Shown here in pieces: positions 23,718-31,285 of a stretch of DNA of 32,548 nt (position 1 is the first letter of the stretch; each line of letters starts with the position of its first letter). The notes under the pieces were generated by a model, which ran no database searches, was not told the origin of the DNA, and worked only from the letters and a program-made list of their open reading frames with translations. The stretch comes from Paenibacillus sp. Lineage in GTDB: Bacteria > Bacillota > Bacilli > Paenibacillales > NBRC-103111. The translations under genes were made by a program, and so were the position numbers. The stretch lies in the NCBI GenBank assembly GCA_029239545.1, contig JARBUQ010000003.1, positions 1 to 32,548 of the forward strand, in the 5' to 3' direction.

Positions 23718-25967
23718 TCAAAACTGCGATAACAGCTGTATGCTTCTTTGCTTTCCGTTGATACCTGATATTTCGGTTCCTATGCATGATGGGCAACCTT
23801 CCTTACACGCACATTTTTGTATGAGGTTCTTGGCTGCGTTTTTTACTTCATCGATTCGTTTGTATACGTCCTCGGCTAATCCTATACCGCCTGGGTAATG
23901 GTCATAAATGAAAATGGTAGGCAATTGGGTGTGGGCAGCTTTAATTTGGGAGACAACATGTATATCATTGCGATCACACATAACAAGAACAGGTACAATA
24001 TGCTTCAAAACATTGGCGATGCCCAGCAATAGCTGCTCCAGCGTTTTTATGCCGATTTCGGGATCAATCACTTTCAATTCCAACCACGCAGCACTCGTAT
24101 GTAACTCTTCTTCCGGTAAGTTGATCGGCCCTGATCCGATATTTTCGAACGTGGTTAATTTGATTTTCTTAAAAATCGTTGGGATCGCATTTACTGTGAC
24201 GTCACCATAGTTAACCGAAACCGTATCCCGTTGACTGGTTCTGTCAATCTCTAACACTTTCAGCTGGATGGCCAGATTCGCGTCCGTGTAGTACTCTACA
24301 TCCACTTCCCTTACGTATGCCTTTTTGTGGTCCCAATCCAGCTTTTCTACCTGGTACTGAACGCCTTCGTGTAAATAGATAGCTTCGTCATGCAGCAAAG
24401 TCATAGCACTGAATCTATCCATCTCCCCGATAACTTTAATGTTGGCAATGTTCGATTGGTCTATAATGACTACGTTTTCCTGGGAAGCTGACCGGAGGCT
24501 AATATTGCTTGCCGGGAAAGATTGATCGGCCCAATAAAACGTATCCCCGTTTTGATGCAGTACTTTTTCTTCAACCAAATATTCCATAATATCCGTTACG
24601 TCCAAAGGACCGAATTCCTCTTCTTTCTGAAAGGGAAGTTCATAAGCGGCACATCTTAAATGATCTACCAGGATAATAAGATTTTCCGGATTGATCCTAG
24701 CGCATTCTGGCGACCTGTCGAAAAAGTATTCCGGATTTTGCACGATATACTGGTCAATAGGAGTAGAGCTGGCAACCATAAGAATAAGAGCTTCCCCATG
24801 TCTTCGACCAGCTCTTCCTGCTTGCTGCCAAGTGCTGGCTACACTTCCTGGGTATCCTGTCATGATACAAACTTGCAGTTGTCCAATATCTACCCCTAAT
24901 TCCAGGGCATTGGTGCTTACTACTCCCAGAATTTCTCCCTCTCGGAGTCCTCTCTCGATTTCTCTGCGCTGCTTGGGGAGATAACCTCCGCGATAACCCC
25001 TTATGGATTTCGACCCAATATCATTTTTAACCAGCTCCTGTATATGGCTTAAAATAATTTCAACTCTTACGCGGCTGCGTGCAAATATAATCGTTTGGAT
25101 TTTGTTTCTTAGGAACTCTTTGGCCAGGCTATTCACTTCAACCGTAGAGCTTTTTCGTATGTTCAACGCCTTATTCACGATAGGGGGGTTATAAAAAACG
25201 AAATGTTTTCTTCCCCTGGGCGCTCCGTTATCATCTATTAACCGCATAGGGTTTCCGGTCAGCTGCTCGGCCAATTGTTTGGGGTTCGCTATGGTAGCCG
25301 ACGTGCAAATAAATAGCGGGCTGCTTCCGTAAAATTTACATATCCTTTTAAGCCTACGTACAACGTTTGCTACATGGCTGCCGAAAACTCCACGGTAAGT
25401 ATGCAGTTCGTCAATTACGATATATTTAAGGTTTTCGAATAAACTGACCCATTTGGTATGATGAGGCAATATAGCGGAATGAAGCATGTCCGGATTCGTT
25501 ATCACGATATGTCCGGCTTGCCTTACGATTTGGCGGATTGCTGGAGAAGTGTCCCCATCATACGTATAGCTTTTGATATCTATACCCATTTCATTAATGA
25601 TTTCGCTCAGCTCGCTTCGCTGATCCTGGGCCAAAGCCTTTGTCGGGAACAAGTAAAGCGCCCGGCTTGTGTCGTCAGCGGCTATAGACTGCAGCACCGG
25701 AAGGTTATAGCATAATGTCTTGCCTGAAGCAGTAGGGGTTACTGCCACAATGTTCTCACCTTTTTGGAGAGTTTCATAGGCCGTGAATTGATGTGAATAC
25801 AGCTCTGCAATTCCTCGTTTATTCAACGCTGCTTTTATTCTGGAGTCCACACTTGCGGGAATTGGTTTTGTTTTAGCCTCCTGCGGCTCTATTTCGTGCC
25901 AATTGATTATATTGGGATTAGCTCTTAATTCCTGTATCAAGTCGGATAAGGCTTTCTTTTTGATCAT
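23718..25967 (-). CDS. mrfA: MrfA/YprA-like DEAD/DEAH-type helicase with C-terminal metal-binding domain
   Basis: A 749-residue superfamily 2 helicase. Motif I TPTASGKT (77-84), DELH (186-189), SAT (223-225) and the helicase C motifs VSTNALELGVDIG and QQAGRAGRR are present. The C-terminus holds the MZB-type metal-binding region with four cysteines (719, 721, 725, 728). It is the DNA helicase partner of MrfB in mitomycin-adduct repair. The length matches YprA of B. subtilis as I recall it. ATG 25967 has GAGGTGAAA 5 nt upstream. The coding sequence is visibly more AT-rich than mrfB. A LexA-like box lies about 33 nt upstream of the start, so SOS control is possible. Confidence 0.92.
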   Translation of the reverse strand: MIKKKALSDLIQELRANPNIINWHEIEPQEAKTKPIPASVDSRIKAALNKRGIAELYSHQFTAYETLQKGENIVAVTPTASGKTLCYNLPVLQSIAADDTSRALYLFPTKALAQDQRSELSEIINEMGIDIKSYTYDGDTSPAIRQIVRQAGHIVITNPDMLHSAILPHHTKWVSLFENLKYIVIDELHTYRGVFGSHVANVVRRLKRICKFYGSSPLFICTSATIANPKQLAEQLTGNPMRLIDDNGAPRGRKHFVFYNPPIVNKALNIRKSSTVEVNSLAKEFLRNKIQTIIFARSRVRVEIILSHIQELVKNDIGSKSIRGYRGGYLPKQRREIERGLREGEILGVVSTNALELGVDIGQLQVCIMTGYPGSVASTWQQAGRAGRRHGEALILMVASSTPIDQYIVQNPEYFFDRSPECARINPENLIILVDHLRCAAYELPFQKEEEFGPLDVTDIMEYLVEEKVLHQNGDTFYWADQSFPASNISLRSASQENVVIIDQSNIANIKVIGEMDRFSAMTLLHDEAIYLHEGVQYQVEKLDWDHKKAYVREVDVEYYTDANLAIQLKVLEIDRTSQRDTVSVNYGDVTVNAIPTIFKKIKLTTFENIGSGPINLPEEELHTSAAWLELKVIDPEIGIKTLEQLLLGIANVLKHIVPVLVMCDRNDIHVVSQIKAAHTQLPTIFIYDHYPGGIGLAEDVYKRIDEVKNAAKNLIQKCACKEGCPSCIGTEISGINGKQRSIQLLSQF

Positions 25968-25999
25968 GTAACTTTCACCTCGTATAAGTAACAGTTTAG

Positions 26000-26013
26000 C
26001 GAATATCTGTTCG
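26000..26013. promoter_or_regulatory. LexA/DinR-type box upstream of mrfA
   Basis: CGAAT-ATCT-GTTCG matches the Bacillus LexA (DinR) consensus CGAAC-N4-GTTCG at all but one of ten conserved positions. It lies between mrfA (minus) and the promoter of the small-RNA candidate (plus), so it could repress both. Confidence 0.6.
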
Positions 26014-26014
26014 C

Positions 26015-26042
26015 TTGGCTAGTCAAAAGATAAAGTTAAAAT
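26015..26042 (+). promoter_or_regulatory. sigma-A-like promoter of the small-RNA candidate
   Basis: TTGGCT (26015-26020) and TAAAAT (26037-26042) are 16 nt apart on the plus strand. A start near 26049 would fall at the first base of the hairpin that forms the RNA. The LexA-like box ends two bases before the -35. Confidence 0.5.
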
Positions 26043-26048
26043 GCTAAA

Positions 26049-26124
26049 TAACCTATCCCACCTGCGAAGCTCGCTCTCCCCCGAAAGAGAGGTGACTGCG
26101 TCGTGATGAGATAGGTTGTTTTTT
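26049..26124 (+). ncRNA. candidate small structured RNA ending in an intrinsic terminator
   Basis: AACCTATC (26050-26057) pairs perfectly with GATAGGTT (26110-26117), closing a structure of about 68 nt, followed by six T (26119-26124). Inner pairings are possible (GCGA-AGC-TCGC; CTCTC...GAGAG) with a C-rich loop (CCCCC) that could pair with purine-rich SD sequences. A plausible promoter stands just upstream. The minus strand has only a weak T stretch after the hairpin, so it is less likely to be a terminator of the 53-residue gene. I match it to no known RNA family. Confidence 0.5.
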
Positions 26125-26187
26125 GTCGATTCCTGCGCTTTCCCGGGAAAGTATGGATGATGGTTTCCGGGTTATGCCGCGCCCATC

Positions 26188-26349
26188 CTATAAATCTGAA
26201 GCATCATCGTAATCATAGCGGATGCCGTCTTCAAGCAACGCTCGACCCTGTGCGTCATGAGCAGCTTGCTCTGAGGCGGTTAATTGCTGAAGCACCTCTT
26301 TCACCGTACTGGTTGCTCCTTCAGCGGTTTTGGATTGTTCCTTGTCCAT
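26188..26349 (-). CDS. small acidic protein of unknown function (53 residues)
   Basis: An open frame ATG 26349 to TAG encodes 53 residues beginning MDKEQSKTAEGATSTVKEVL, rich in Ala, Glu and Asp, with a strongly acidic end (YDYDDASDL). GAGGAGG lies 9 nt upstream of the ATG, a strong ribosome site that supports a real gene. It has no signal peptide or membrane segment. It lies upstream of mrfA on the same strand, but the RNA candidate and mrfA promoter region separate them. I do not recognise the family. Confidence 0.7.
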   Translation of the reverse strand: MDKEQSKTAEGATSTVKEVLQQLTASEQAAHDAQGRALLEDGIRYDYDDASDL

Positions 26350-26489
26350 TTATGCCATCCTCCTCAACTTTTATGAACCAAAGCACTTAGTAAGCATTAG
26401 CTGGCATGCAGCAATTAATTTGTCCCATTTCCATAGTTTGTATTCGAATCATGCCTAACACATAACCCTAGAGACAAAAACTTTTGGGA

Positions 26490-26528
26490 CTGACATGCTC
26501 CGCAAATTTTGCCTCAAGGGTTTGTCAG
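26490..26528. repeat. nested inverted repeats upstream of the sufU promoter
   Basis: CTGACA (26490-26495) and TGTCAG (26523-26528) flank a small palindrome GCAAA-T-TTTGC (26502-26512), ending just before the -35 of the sufU promoter. It is operator-like. In the rest of 26350-26609 I see only the sufU promoter and ribosome site. Confidence 0.4.
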
Positions 26529-26557
26529 TTTCAATCACTTGCGAAATATAGTACAAT
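26529..26557 (+). promoter_or_regulatory. sigma-A-like promoter of sufU
   Basis: TTTCAA (26529-26534) and TACAAT (26552-26557) are 17 nt apart, about 50 nt upstream of the sufU start. Confidence 0.6.
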
Positions 26558-26609
26558 AAAAGAATATGCAGTAGTCAGAACATCATTCTTGTGTCAGAGG
26601 TGAACGATC

Positions 26610-27056
26610 GTGCTCGAGAATTTATACAAACAAATTGTTATGGACCATTATAAGAAACCACATAACAAAGGCAAGCTGACAGAGGAAGGCTCACTCCAGC
26701 TCCCCTACAAAAACCCAACTTGCGGCGATGTTATGGTGTTATACATGAATGTGGACGAGAACAACAAGATCAAGGATATCAAGTTCGAGGGCGAAGGCTG
26801 TTCCATCAGTATGGCGTCGTGCTCCATGATGACGGATTTGGTGAAAGGCAAGTCTGTTGAAGAAGCCAAGCATACGATTGCCGTGTTTAATAATATGATT
26901 AAGCTTGGTGAGCTTCCAGAGGATGAAGAAGAGCTTGGAGACGCGCTTGCTCTCTCCGGTGTGCACAAGCTGCGTGCTCGTCACAACTGCTCCTTGTTAG
27001 GCTGGAATGGACTTGAGAAGGCGCTTCAGCAAAATGAGAAACAACAGACGAAGTAA
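26610..27056 (+). CDS. sufU: SufU-type iron-sulfur assembly protein
   Basis: A 148-residue protein of the IscU/SufU family. Ligand residues of the SufU zinc site are visible: C38 and D40 in PTCGD, C64 in GEGCSISMAS and C127 in HNCSLLGW. An extra C71 stands where many relatives have alanine. The roughly 20-residue insert typical of Gram-positive SufU lies between the second and third cysteines. SufU receives sulfur from SufS and passes it to the SufBCD complex. The GTG at 26610 has AGAGGTG 7 nt upstream. It is alone here, with no other suf genes in the window. Confidence 0.92.
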   Translation: MLENLYKQIVMDHYKKPHNKGKLTEEGSLQLPYKNPTCGDVMVLYMNVDENNKIKDIKFEGEGCSISMASCSMMTDLVKGKSVEEAKHTIAVFNNMIKLGELPEDEEELGDALALSGVHKLRARHNCSLLGWNGLEKALQQNEKQQTK

Positions 27057-27072
27057 CGCAACTCAATAAATC

Positions 27073-27114
27073 AAAACCTCCTGACCTTGAAACCACTCAA
27101 GGAGGAGGTTTTTT
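27073..27114 (+). terminator. intrinsic terminator of sufU, probably bidirectional
   Basis: AAAACCTCCT...CCTTG pairs with CAAGG...AGGAGGTTTT and is followed by six T in total. On the minus strand it also offers a short T stretch after the hairpin and could end the lrgAB transcript, whose stop is 18 nt away. Confidence 0.85.
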
Positions 27115-27132
27115 GTTCCGATCATTCGTGGT

Positions 27133-27828
27133 CTATGGCTGCAGCCAATAATAAATAGGCATTGCAGCAAAGGTTGAGATGAGCCCGGCTGCACCCATGG
27201 CAAAACCTCCAGCACTGCCCTGCAGCTCAGATTCACGAATAATACGCGAGGTCCCAATTCCATGTGCCGCCGTCCCCATCGCTGTACCAATGGCCAAATC
27301 GTCCTTAATCCCCGTTAACCGCAAAAAAAGAGGGCCGAACATGCTGCCGATCAAGCCAGTCAATACGGTTAATACAGCAGCTAACTCTGGAATTCCTCCT
27401 AACATTCGTGCAATTTCCATAGAAATGGGCGAAGTGACGGATTTCGGCAAAAGAGTCATCAACAGCTCCCGATCCGATCCTGCCAGCCTCACGAAAATAA
27501 AGCTTGATGCCATCCCGCACAGAGAACCTGCCACAATTCCAGCAAGCACTCCTTTTAAACGCCGTATGATCACACCTGAATATTTGTATAAAGGAACTCC
27601 AAGTGCTACAGTCGCTGGGCCAAGGATAAAAACGAGTAAATCTCCTCCAACCCGATAGGAATCATAAGGAATTCCACTTACCCCTAACAACAGGAACAAC
27701 AGACAGCAGCAGACGAATAACACATGTAACCTAGGCCACCTCCGCTGCAGATGAAGGGCGACCACATACGCAATCAGAGTAACCGTCACCCCGAATAAGG
27801 GACTATCCCCCCATTGTATTGGATTCAC
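27133..27828 (-). CDS. LrgB/CidB-family membrane protein
   Basis: A 231-residue polytopic membrane protein with about seven hydrophobic segments. VFILGPATVALGVPLYK and the C-terminal region TAAHGIGTSRI...GAAGLISTFAAMP are typical of the LrgB/CidB family. Members form an operon with LrgA/CidA and are linked to autolysis control, and in B. subtilis to pyruvate transport. The GTG at 27828 has AGGAGG 6 nt upstream and overlaps the end of the lrgA-like gene by 26 nt, which suggests translational coupling. The Lrg or Cid branch cannot be chosen without a regulator nearby; no LytSR or CidR gene is in the window. Confidence 0.9.
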   Translation of the reverse strand: MNPIQWGDSPLFGVTVTLIAYVVALHLQRRWPRLHVLFVCCCLLFLLLGVSGIPYDSYRVGGDLLVFILGPATVALGVPLYKYSGVIIRRLKGVLAGIVAGSLCGMASSFIFVRLAGSDRELLMTLLPKSVTSPISMEIARMLGGIPELAAVLTVLTGLIGSMFGPLFLRLTGIKDDLAIGTAMGTAAHGIGTSRIIRESELQGSAGGFAMGAAGLISTFAAMPIYYWLQP

Positions 27829-28177
27829 GCTGCTCCTCCTTCTTGCCGCCGCGACTCCCAAGCTGTGTAACCCAGCCTGCCACCCATAGTGTAATTAAAG
27901 TGCTGAGGATAAGACTTAGTATTATAGGCACACCATTCGATATTATGACCGGGATGAATGCGATTGTACCAACGATGATAGGGGCAAAGAACAAGGTCAT
28001 ATGCTTAAGCAGAAACTGGGCGCTCTCTTCCACCCATTCCAGCTTCATCAGCTTGCAGAATAAGGACGCAGTAAAAAGAGCAAGCCCGATCACGTTTGCC
28101 GGAAGCGGTATTCCTGTGGACTGTTGAATCATGGTGCCAACCCAAAAAAAACCGAATAAGATGGCCAACCCTTTCAA
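27803..28177 (-). CDS. LrgA/CidA-family holin-like membrane protein
   Basis: A 124-residue protein with about four hydrophobic segments and the family-like stretch GIPLPANVIGLAL near the N-terminus, plus MTLFFAPIIVGTIAF. A charged tail (GGKKEEQRES) ends it. It is the expected partner of the LrgB/CidB protein encoded next, with a 26-nt overlap. The TTG at 28177 has AGGGGGA about 9 nt upstream; no better start is seen. The 160 nt between it and the YbjQ gene must hold both divergent promoters, but I see no clear pair. Confidence 0.88.
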   Translation of the reverse strand: MKGLAILFGFFWVGTMIQQSTGIPLPANVIGLALFTASLFCKLMKLEWVEESAQFLLKHMTLFFAPIIVGTIAFIPVIISNGVPIILSLILSTLITLWVAGWVTQLGSRGGKKEEQRESNTMGG

Positions 28178-28337
28178 TTGACGATTCCCCCTACTGTAGC
28201 CCTCGAATAAAGTGCGAATATTTGGCTTATAAAAAGGTTCTCTCTTCCCCTTGCAACTTATTTCTTAATGTACCGTACAAAAAAGGGTAAGCTATTGCAT
28301 GAGAGCTTTATTTAGTGAATTCTAAGGAGGAATTGCC

Positions 28338-28652
28338 ATGATTATGAGTACTACACCAACGATTGAAGGCAGACAAATTGTAGAATATGTATCCATTGTA
28401 ACAGGAGAAGCCATCATGGGCGCGAATATCGTCCGCGATCTTTTTGCTTCTATAACAGACATTGTGGGCGGTCGTTCCGGTGCCTACGAAAGCAAGCTGA
28501 AGGAAGCGCGGGAAGTTGCTTTTGATGAGTTAAGATCTACGGCTTCCAGGCTAGGCGCCAACGCCATTGTAGGCGTAGATATCGACTATGAAGTCATTCG
28601 CGATGGAATGTTGATGGTTGCCGTCAGCGGAACCGCAGTCAAAATCCAATAA
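28338..28652 (+). CDS. YbjQ family (UPF0145, heavy-metal-binding domain) protein
   Basis: A 104-residue protein that matches the YbjQ/UPF0145 family: VEYVSIVTGEAIMGANIVRD, GGRSGAYESKLKEARE, and ANAIVGVDIDYE. The family forms pentameric rings in known structures; the cellular role is unproven, though metal binding has been suggested. ATG 28338 has AAGGAGG 7 nt upstream. It stands alone on the plus strand and ends before two hairpins. Confidence 0.92.
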   Translation: MIMSTTPTIEGRQIVEYVSIVTGEAIMGANIVRDLFASITDIVGGRSGAYESKLKEAREVAFDELRSTASRLGANAIVGVDIDYEVIRDGMLMVAVSGTAVKIQ

Positions 28653-28659
28653 AACCTGA

Positions 28660-28700
28660 CTGTTCCACCGCACGCAGCTCCCTGCGAGCGGTGCGAACAG
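28660..28700 (+). repeat. long hairpin after the YbjQ gene
   Basis: CTGTTC, CACCGC and CGCAG pair in turn with CTGCG, GCGGTG and GAACAG, with small bulges and a tight CTCC loop. There is no T-run, so it is not itself a terminator; it may protect the mRNA end. Confidence 0.6.
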
Positions 28701-28705
28701 GATGC

Positions 28706-28751
28706 AAAAACGGAAGTCATTCGCTCAGCATGAGCTTGACTTCCGTTTTTT
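28706..28751 (+). terminator. bidirectional intrinsic terminator between the YbjQ gene and murC
   Basis: AAAAACGGAAGTCA (28706-28719) and TGACTTCCGTTTTTT (28737-28751) form a long stem. It has a T-run on the plus strand, and five T on the minus strand after the same stem, so it can end both YbjQ and murC transcripts. Confidence 0.9.
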
Positions 28752-28780
28752 ACTAGGCGGAGCAAGCACCTACCCACTTT

Positions 28781-30091
28781 CTAACGAATTGACATGGATT
28801 CCTCGTATTTAGCCTGATATTTATGCACATCACCAGCACCCATGAACAGCAGGACACAATCTGAGTAGTCCCGCAGCACATCCATATCATTCTCGGAAAT
28901 CAGCTTGGACGAAGGGATACGTTCAATCAGATGATTAATCGAGATGTTGCCTGTGTTCTCTCTCGCTGAACCAAAAATACCGCATAAATATACTTCGTCC
29001 GATTCCGACAGGGAATGGGCAAAGTCATCCATAAACTTTTCAAGTCTGGAATAGGTGTGGGGCTGGAATACCGATACGACCTTGCGATCCGGGTATTTGC
29101 TTCTTACCGCATCCAGAGTAGCCCGTATCTCGGTCGGATGATGGGCATAATCGTCGATCAAAACGTTGCTTGCGACATGCTTCTCGGAAAATCTTCGTTT
29201 GACCCCGCCAAATGTGGCCATCTGAGTCCGAACCAGCTCCAGATTAAAATCCTCCAGCACACATATTCCAATTACTGCCAAAGCATTGAGAATATTATGT
29301 TTACCGTAACCCGGGATAGTGAAACGTCCCAAGGAGGTGTCATGTAATACGGCTTGAAAAGAAACCCCTTGTTCATCCACACGCAAATCGACTGCTCTCA
29401 GCGCATTATGCTCCTTAAAGCCATAGTGGAGAATAGGCACCTTGGTACGCAAGGAACGTACATGCTCATCGTCTCCGTAAGCGACTATATGTTTGCGAAC
29501 CTGGTCAGCCATCTCCTGAAAAGCAGAAGTGACATCTTCAATTCCGCTGAAATAGTCAGGGTGATCGAAATCAATGTTCGTGATGATCGCATAATCCGGG
29601 GAGTAAGCAAGAAAATGTCTTCTGTACTCACAGCTCTCAAAAATAAAATGCGTGCTATCCTGGGCCCCAACTCCAGTTCCATCCCCGATCAGGTAGGAGG
29701 TCGGTTGAATCGCTTTGCACACATGAGCCATCATGCCGGTTGTAGTCGTCTTGCCATGCGCCCCTGTAACAGCAACACTGGTGAATTGATGAATCCACTC
29801 TCCCAGGAAGCTGTGGTAACGATAATAGGGAACTTTCAGCTTTAAGCTGGCTGCTACCTCAGGGTGATCATCCTTGAAAGCATTCGAAGCAATAACACAA
29901 CGCTCCGGTGAGGAGGTAATGTGGTTCTCGTCGAATGGCAAGAGACGAATGTTACTGTTCTCTAGCGGCGCTTGTGTGAAGAAGTACGTGTCCACGTCCG
30001 AGCCTTGAACGTCATGGCCCATATCATGCAGCACTTGCGCTAATGCGCTCATACCCGCCCCTTTGATCCCGATCATGTGAAACTTGGTCAT
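28781..30091 (-). CDS. murC: UDP-N-acetylmuramate--L-alanine ligase-type Mur ligase
   Basis: A 436-residue Mur ligase. The N-terminal Rossmann-like motif GIKGAGMSALA binds the UDP-sugar, the ATP loop is GAHGKTTTTG (about 110-119), and the central motifs ITNIDFDHPDYF and PGYGKHNILNALA and the C-terminal DDYAHHPTEI are present. MurC joins the first L-alanine to UDP-MurNAc in peptidoglycan synthesis. The ATG at 30091 has GGAGGG 6 nt upstream. The related ligase Mpl is less likely in a Gram-positive. It stands alone between RNase Z and a bidirectional terminator; the 228 nt upstream (30092-30319) holds no clear gene or promoter. Confidence 0.93.
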   Translation of the reverse strand: MTKFHMIGIKGAGMSALAQVLHDMGHDVQGSDVDTYFFTQAPLENSNIRLLPFDENHITSSPERCVIASNAFKDDHPEVAASLKLKVPYYRYHSFLGEWIHQFTSVAVTGAHGKTTTTGMMAHVCKAIQPTSYLIGDGTGVGAQDSTHFIFESCEYRRHFLAYSPDYAIITNIDFDHPDYFSGIEDVTSAFQEMADQVRKHIVAYGDDEHVRSLRTKVPILHYGFKEHNALRAVDLRVDEQGVSFQAVLHDTSLGRFTIPGYGKHNILNALAVIGICVLEDFNLELVRTQMATFGGVKRRFSEKHVASNVLIDDYAHHPTEIRATLDAVRSKYPDRKVVSVFQPHTYSRLEKFMDDFAHSLSESDEVYLCGIFGSARENTGNISINHLIERIPSSKLISENDMDVLRDYSDCVLLFMGAGDVHKYQAKYEESMSIR

Positions 30092-30319
30092 GAGGATCCC
30101 TCCAGACTTCATTAAGTATGTTGATTGTGTTCCAACTGATTGCAGGTTTTGATCCAGTATATGAAAAGAATCCGAACTGTGTCTCAGCCTATTGACAATT
30201 ATCCATGACAGTCTTTACCCTTTAAGCTTTCCCATAAATAGTAAGTGATATAGCCAGACCAAGGAGACCAATTTGCTCCTGATAACGTCAGCTTCTTAAT
30301 TAGTATGCAATGGTAGTAA

Positions 30320-31246
30320 TTATTCTGGTGTCGGAATCGGGAAGCAGGCATGATCGAAGGCAAGCTCAGTACGCGGGAATATGCCTCTTGCTTCCTCCAG
30401 CAGTTCCTGGCCCCCATCAGTCGAATATCTGGAGCTGATATGAGTCAGAACTAGCGCCCTCACGCCCGCTTCCACCGCCACCTCCGCCGCACCCGCGGCT
30501 GTCGTGTGGTAGTACAGCTGCGCCATCTCGCTCAGCTCGCTTGCGAAGGTCGCCTCGTGCACGAGCACGTCGGCGCCGCGAGACAGCTCCACAGCGGCGG
30601 CACAGCGCCTCGTGTCGCCCATCACAACCACGGTGCGCCCGAGTATCGGCGCACCGACAAAGTCCGCGCCGCACAATGTGCGGCCGTCGGGCAGCGCGAC
30701 GTCTTCGCCGCGCTTCAGCCTGCCGTACAGCGGCCCGGCAGGGACACCCAGCGTCCGAAGCTTAGCCTCGTCCAGACGACCTGGACGATCGCTCTCGCGG
30801 ACGCGAAAGCCAAGGCTTGCGATGCGGTGCTCCACCTCCGCCGCACGCACCTCGAATTGATCGTCGGCGAAGACGATCCCTTCGGCAATCTCCACCACCT
30901 TAAGCTCATAGGCAAGGTGGGATTGACTAACGGAGAATGCACTGCTTAAGAACTCCTTGAGTCCGGGGGGCCCGAACAAAGTGACAGGAGTATCGCCGCC
31001 TTGATTGGAGCGGCTTGTGAGCAGTCCCGGCAAGCCATAAATATGATCACCGTGCAAATGGGTAATGAATATAAATTCAAGCTTGCTCAGCTTGAGCGAA
31101 GAACGTAGAATCTGATGCTGTGTGCCTTCTCCGCAATCGAATAACCAGAAGGTTCCCCGCTCTTCATAGAGACGGAGTGCAATCGAAGTTACGTTGCGTT
31201 CTTTGGAAGGCATGCCCGCTCCCGTTCCGAGAAAGTAAAGGTCCAT
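30320..31246 (-). CDS. rnz: ribonuclease Z (tRNA 3' processing)
   Basis: A 308-residue metallo-beta-lactamase-fold enzyme. THLHGDH (H63, H65, D67, H68), GTGAGMPSKERN, the exosite-like region, VVMGDTR, the family's HEATF and a C-terminal HISSRYS are visible. It trims the 3' trailer from tRNA precursors. ATG 31246 has AAAGGA about 10 nt upstream. The middle and later codons (about 30450-30860) are strikingly GC-rich compared with both ends of the gene and all neighbours, yet the reading frame is intact. Recombination with a high-GC relative could explain it. Confidence 0.93.
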   Translation of the reverse strand: MDLYFLGTGAGMPSKERNVTSIALRLYEERGTFWLFDCGEGTQHQILRSSLKLSKLEFIFITHLHGDHIYGLPGLLTSRSNQGGDTPVTLFGPPGLKEFLSSAFSVSQSHLAYELKVVEIAEGIVFADDQFEVRAAEVEHRIASLGFRVRESDRPGRLDEAKLRTLGVPAGPLYGRLKRGEDVALPDGRTLCGADFVGAPILGRTVVVMGDTRRCAAAVELSRGADVLVHEATFASELSEMAQLYYHTTAAGAAEVAVEAGVRALVLTHISSRYSTDGGQELLEEARGIFPRTELAFDHACFPIPTPE

Positions 31247-31285
31247 AGCGCTGCAGTCCTTTTCTGATTTGCCTTAGGTCTTGCT

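Noticed and set aside
26041..26125. A known riboswitch such as c-di-GMP or SAM upstream of mrfA
   Set aside because: The sequence lacks the conserved cores I know for these classes, and it is divergent from mrfA rather than in its leader.
30417..30950. Several open frames on both strands in the middle of rnz
   Set aside because: The GC-rich codons remove stop codons from all frames; arginine-rich products with no family features show these are composition artefacts.
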